64,000 nt of DNA from Cytobacillus massiliigabonensis (lineage in GTDB: Bacteria > Bacillota > Bacilli > Bacillales > Cytobacillaceae), in contig NZ_LT904903.1 in assembly GCF_900199725.1 (NCBI RefSeq), forward strand, positions 970,353 through 1,034,352, read 5' to 3'. The position numbers were made by a program, and so were the translations under genes. How positions within the stretch are numbered: position 1 is the first letter of the stretch; each line of letters starts with the position of its first letter. The notes below the pieces were generated by a model. It had not been told where the DNA came from. It worked only from the letters and a program-made list of their open reading frames with translations, and did no database searches. Shown here one piece after another: positions 60,329 to 64,000 of the stretch.

Positions 60329-62892
60329 GAGTTCGAGCTAGAGGGGGCTTCTGAAAATAAAGTTGGATTCTTTAGCACTAGGGTCAACTTCAGGCAAGAA
60401 AACCGGATTTCAGCTCAATCGAGTCTGAACTAGGGTCAACTTCGGACAGGAAAGCTGGATTCCAGCTCAATCGAGTCCGAACAAGGGTCAACTTCAGACA
60501 GGAAAGCTGGATTCCAGCTCAATCGAGTCCGAACCAGGGTCAACTTCAGACAAGAAAGCCGGATTTCAGCTTAATCGAGTCCGAACTAGGGTCAACTTCA
60601 GACAGGAAAGCCGGATTTCAGCTTAATCGAGTCCGAACTAGGGTCAACTTCAGACAGGAAAGCCGGATTTCAGCTTAATCGAGTCCGAACTAGGGTCAAC
60701 TTCAGACAGGAAAGCCGGATTTCAGCACAATCGAGTCCGAACGAGCCCCAACTTCGGACAGGAAAGCCGGATTTCAGCTTAATCGAGTCTGAACTAGGGT
60801 CAACTTCAGACAGGAAAGCCGGACTTCAGCTTAATCGAGTCTGAACTAGGGTCAACTTCGGACAGGAAAGCTGGATTCCAGCTCAATCGAGTCTGAACAA
60901 GGGGCAACTTCAGACAGGAAAGCTGGATTCCAGCTCAATCGAGTCCGAACAAGGGGCAACTTCAGACAAGAAAGCCGGATTTCAGCTTAATCGAGTCCGA
61001 ACTAGGGTCAACTTCAGACAGGAAAGCTGGATTCCAGCTCAATCGAGTCCGAACCAGGGTCAACTTCAGACAGGAAAGCCGGATTTCAGCTTAATCGAGT
61101 CCGAACTAGGGTCAACTTCAGACAGGAAAGCCGGATTTCAGCTCAATCGAGTCCGAACTAGCGTCAACTTCAGACAGGAAAGCCGGATTTCAGCACAATC
61201 GAGTCCGAACGAGCCCCAACTTCGGACAGGAAAGCCGGATTTCAGCTTAATCGAGTCTGAACTAGGGTCAACTTCAGACAGGAAAGCCGGACTTCAGCTT
61301 AATCGAGTCTGAACTAGGGTCAACTTCGGACAGGAAAGCTGGATTCCAGCTCAATCGAGTCTGAACAAGGGGCAACTTCAGACAGGAAAGCTGGATTCCA
61401 GCTCAATCGAGTCCGAACAAGGGGCAACTTCAGACAAGAAAGCCGGATTTCAGCTTAATCGAGTCCGAACTAGGGTCAACTTCAGACAGGAAAGCTGGAT
61501 TCCAGCTCAATCGAGTCCGAACCAGGGTCAACTTCAGACAGGAAAGCCGGATTTCAGCTTAATCGAGTCCGAACTAGGGTCAACTTCAGACAGGAAAGCC
61601 GGATTTCAGCTCAATCGAGTCCGAACTAGCGTCAACTTCAGACAGGAAAGCCGGATTTCAGCACAATCGAGTCCGAACGAGCCCCAACTTCGGACAGGAA
61701 AGCCGGATTTCAGCTTAATCGAGTCTGAACTAGGGTCAACTTCAGACAGGAAAGCCGGACTTCAGCTTAATCGAGTCTGAACTAGGGTCAACTTCGGACA
61801 GGAAAGCTGGATTCCAGCTCAATCGAGTCTGAACAAGGGGCAACTTCAGACAGGAAAGCTGGATTCCAGCTCAATCGAGTCCGAACAAGGGGCAACTTCA
61901 GACAAGAAAGCCGGATTTCAGCTTAATCGAGTCCGAACTAGGGTCAACTTCAGACAGGAAAGCTGGATTCCAGCTCAATCGAGTCCGAACCAGGGTCAAC
62001 TTCAGACAGGAAAGCCGGATTTCAGCTTAATCGAGTCCGAACTAGGGTCAACTTCAGACAGGAAAGCCGGATTTCAGCTCAATCGAGTCCGAACTAGCGT
62101 CAACTTCAGACAGGAAAGCCGGATTTCAGCACAATCGAGTCCGAACGAGCCCCAACTTCGGACAGGAAAGCCGGATTTCAGCTTAATCGAGTCTGAACTA
62201 GGGTCAACTTCAGACAGGAAAGCCGGACTTCAGCTTAATCGAGTCTGAACTAGGGTCAACTTCGGACAGGAAAGCTGGATTCCAGCTCAATCGAGTCTGA
62301 ACAAGGGGCAACTTCAGACAGGAAAGCTGGATTCCAGCTCAATCGAGTCCGAACAAGGGGCAACTTCAGACAAGAAAGCCGGATTTCAGCTTAATCGAGT
62401 CCGAACTAGGGTCAACTTCAGACAGGAAAGCTGGATTCCAGCTCAATCGAGTCCGAACCAGGGTCAACTTCAGACAGGAAAGCCGGATTTCAGCTTAATC
62501 GAGTCCGAACTAGGGTCAACTTCAGACAGGAAAGCCGGATTCCAGCTCAATCGAGTCCGAACCAGGGTCAACTTCGGACAGGAAAGCAGGATATCAACAC
62601 AATCGAGTCCGACCGAGCCCCAACTTCGGACAGGAAAGCCGGATTCCAGCACAATGGAGTCCGAACCAAGCCCAACTTCAGACAGGAAAGCCGGATTACA
62701 GCTTAATCGAGTCCGAACGAGGGTCAACTTCAGACAGGAAAGCCGGATTTTAGCTCAATCGAGTCCGAACGAGGGGCAACTTCAGGAAAGCCGGATTTCA
62801 GCTCAATCGAGTCCGAACTAGTGTCAACTTCGGACAGGAAAGCCGGATTCCAGCACAATGGAGTCCGAACCAGCCTTAACTTCAATCCAGTT
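60329..62892. repeat. Tandem array B, 52-bp period, ~49 copies
   Basis: 2.56 kb between fabL and sspE made of 52-bp units. From 60421 to 62605 the GAGTCC/GAGTCT phase is kept exactly for 42 units. Each unit has the core GCTCAATCGAGTCC or GCTTAATCGAGTC, a near-palindrome GAAAGCCGGATTTC or the variant with the perfect hairpin GCTGGATTCCAGC, and GGGTCAACTTCAGACAGG. First unit is degenerate; one late unit (62771-62810) lacks 4 bp. No gene; small minus-strand frames here are by-products of the repeat. GC content is well above the flanks. Confidence 0.95.
60743..62614. repeat. Higher-order 468-bp repeat within array B (4 copies)
   Basis: The unit variant GAGCCCCAACTTC recurs at 60743, 61211, 61679, 62147 and 62615, always 468 bp = 9 x 52 apart. 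Within each 468-bp block the order of monomer variants (ttcagctt, acttcagctt, ctggattcc twice, and so on) is the same; the first three blocks look identical by eye and the fourth diverges only in its last ~80 bp. Confidence 0.9.
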
Positions 62893-63026
62893 TTTATGTA
62901 ATTCAAGAGAAATAGAAGAACGATTACTTGCTGGAATATGCATGGCCAGTTTGAAATTTATTTTTAAAAAATATGTGGATATTTCCTCTGCTCTTGGACA
63001 AATTAATAGGCGTGGAGGTGATAACA

Positions 63027-63230
63027 ATGGCAAAACAACCAAATCAATCTCAAGCTGGAACAAACATTCAAGAAGTAAGACAGCAAAATGCTCAATCAGC
63101 TGGTGCTGGTGCAGGAGCTGGTCAATTCGGAACAGAATTTGCTAGCGAAACAAATGCACAAGAGGTAAGACAGCAAAACCAACAAGCAGAAGCTCGTAAA
63201 GCGAAAAATTCAGGCCGTCAAGGTCAGTAA
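63027..63230 (+). CDS. sspE: Gamma-type small acid-soluble spore protein
   Basis: 67 residues, Gln/Ala/Asn-rich. MAKQPNQSQAGTNIQEVRQQ then AQSAGAGAGAGQFGTEFASE and TNAQEVRQQN. TEFASET is the spore protease GPR site. B. subtilis SspE has two such repeats; here only one is present. GGAGGTGAT (63014-63022) gives a near-perfect ribosome site for ATG 63027; the frame extends upstream but not usefully. Expected to be forespore-expressed (SigG), though I could not define the promoter in the 130 bp after the array. Confidence 0.92.
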   Translation: MAKQPNQSQAGTNIQEVRQQNAQSAGAGAGAGQFGTEFASETNAQEVRQQNQQAEARKAKNSGRQGQ

Positions 63231-63235
63231 TATTC

Positions 63236-63272
63236 AAAAAAGGCGCTCTTCAATTCGGAAGGGTGCCTTTTT
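63236..63272 (+). terminator. Intrinsic terminator of sspE
   Basis: AAAAAGGC plus CTCTTC pair with GAAGG and GCCTTTTT (one unpaired base each side), loop AATTCG. Confidence 0.75.
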
Positions 63273-63488
63273 CGTTTGTCTAAATCAAGTTCACGCTTTT
63301 TCTTTGCATTTGAGAGGAAGTTAAAGCTTTTTTCGTTTAGTTTGACCAATTAAGGCAATAATGAGTATGTGAAAAAACATGTTCCTTTCGACAAAACTTC
63401 CCTTTGCTCAACAGAAGTAGTCAAAGGAATCATGTCCTAGTGAGAGAATACATAATACAGATAAAACAAACAGGACGGTGATACTCGG

Positions 63489-63743
63489 ATGATGAAAAGC
63501 TTTGACCTTTTAGTAACTGAACAAATGCAAACAATGGAAAAACTATTATATCTTCAAGGTGAGCTTGAGCGTTGTGAAGAAATCGAAGAAGAGCTAAAAT
63601 CGCTCCAGCAGGAGACTGAACTAGAAAGTCTTCAAACGGAAATTGCTAATATGAAAAAAGAGTTAAGAGAAATTCATCGCGTTTTTGAATCCCAGACAGA
63701 GGAAGTCATTCGTTCTTATCAAGAGGTGAAAGTTTCAGTATAA
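63489..63743 (+). CDS. ygaB: YgaB-like coiled-coil protein
   Basis: 84 residues, entirely helical heptads: MMKSFDLLVTEQMQTMEKLL, then ELERCEEIEEELKSLQQE and further coiled coil to VIRSYQEVKVSV. B. subtilis YgaB has the same size and place after sspE. Function unknown. The ribosome site (GGACGGTGAT) is moderate. A terminator follows at 63781. Confidence 0.8.
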   Translation: MMKSFDLLVTEQMQTMEKLLYLQGELERCEEIEEELKSLQQETELESLQTEIANMKKELREIHRVFESQTEEVIRSYQEVKVSV

Positions 63744-63780
63744 AAGGTTGGAATTGAAAATTAATTATATTTTTTCTACT

Positions 63781-63812
63781 AGCCATTGAGGATTTTCAAT
63801 GGCTCTTTGTTT
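63781..63812 (+). terminator. Intrinsic terminator of ygaB
   Basis: AGCCATTGA pairs with TCAATGGCT over a 6-nt loop, followed by CTTTGTTTT. Confidence 0.8.
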
Positions 63813-63927
63813 TAAATTTCTACTGAAACCGTTATAATAAATAGAAAAAGGATTCGTACTTTGTTGCCTTTAATTAATTTAAGGACTATTAAGAAATTTG
63901 AAATTCGTATAGCAACTGGATGATTAG

Positions 63928-63990
63928 GCGATGTCTAGCTTCAGCGCATAGAGGCTCGGGTTATAAGCCAATCCGAAAAAAAGGTTAAAG
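63928..63990. repeat. Fragment of a common Bacillaceae intergenic repeat
   Basis: GATGTCTAGCTTCAGCGC followed by a GAGGCTCGGG segment resembles a dispersed repeat I recall from many Bacillaceae intergenic regions. Only a fragment lies in the window. The rest of 63813-64000 shows no gene. Confidence 0.4.
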
Positions 63991-64000
63991 AACAGCCTTT

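Noticed and set aside
60329..62892. CRISPR array
   Set aside because: The 52-bp units are continuous related sequence with no constant repeat alternating with unique spacers, and there are no cas genes nearby.
62470..63063. Minus-strand protein-coding frames in array B
   Set aside because: They arise because the 52-bp unit happens to stay open in places; no ribosome sites, and the peptides only restate the DNA repeat.

Overview
The window is a stretch of chromosome from a low-GC, endospore-forming member of the Bacillaceae (Bacillus sensu lato). Small acid-soluble spore proteins (SspK, gamma-type SspE) are present. The block yfhD-yfhE-yfhF-recX-yfhH-(ypzG-like)-sspK-yfhJ-yfhP-mutY-yfhS-like-fabL-sspE-ygaB (about 52.6-63.7 kb) follows the B. 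subtilis yfh/yga gene order. Most genes have strong AGGAGG-type ribosome binding sites, TTG/GTG starts are common, and most transcription units end in clear intrinsic terminators. I could not fix the species from sequence alone.

Layout. 0-5.7 kb: an edge-truncated LuxR-type regulator divergent from two SDR oxidoreductases, a decayed MerR-family fragment, an ECF sigma factor with its membrane anti-sigma partner, and a third SDR. 5.8-17.2 kb is rich in signalling genes: a double-rhodanese lipoprotein, a soluble PAS-chemoreceptor, a REC-wHTH-BTAD response regulator convergent with a 1031-residue hybrid kinase carrying two kinase modules, an MscS channel, and a DUF418 membrane protein divergent from an OmpR-type two-component system. 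17.2-18.8 kb: a gene remnant, a small membrane protein, a 52-bp tandem repeat array and a VOC-fold protein.

18.9-27.3 kb is an amino-sugar utilisation region: nagA, nagR, a SIS-domain protein, an HPr-like phosphocarrier, an Eis-type acetyltransferase, Lac/Cel-family PTS IIB-IIA-IIC, a MupG-like DUF871 protein and nagB. NagR-like operators lie before nagA and before the PTS genes, with a CcpA cre-like site at the latter. A reasonable model is PTS uptake of an amino-sugar disaccharide, cleavage of the 6-phosphodisaccharide by the DUF871 protein, then NagA/NagB conversion to fructose-6-P.

27.3-46.3 kb: an NCS2 nucleobase permease divergent from a Rieske oxygenase, a CtaB/UbiA prenyltransferase, a DoxX protein, a CgoX/HemY-type oxidase, an MFS transporter, small membrane proteins, a YjiH transporter-like protein, meso-diaminopimelate dehydrogenase, a membrane-anchored PstS-like protein, an Uma2-family protein and a complete branched-chain amino acid ABC operon (livJHMGF order). 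46.3-52.6 kb: an XRE regulator/membrane protein pair, a heterodimeric ABC exporter, a ~60-bp repeat array, a vWA protein and a DoxX gene behind a Rex/Fnr-like palindrome. 52.6-64 kb: the conserved yfh-fabL-sspE-ygaB block.

The most unusual non-coding content is repetitive. Two unrelated-looking tandem arrays share an exact 52-bp period; the larger (60.3-62.9 kb) has a higher-order 468-bp (9 x 52) periodicity. A third array has a ~60-bp period. Two dispersed elements (33.6 and 40.8 kb) share a conserved loop but have completely different, self-complementary stems, which is the signature of a structured RNA or a REP-like hairpin element.
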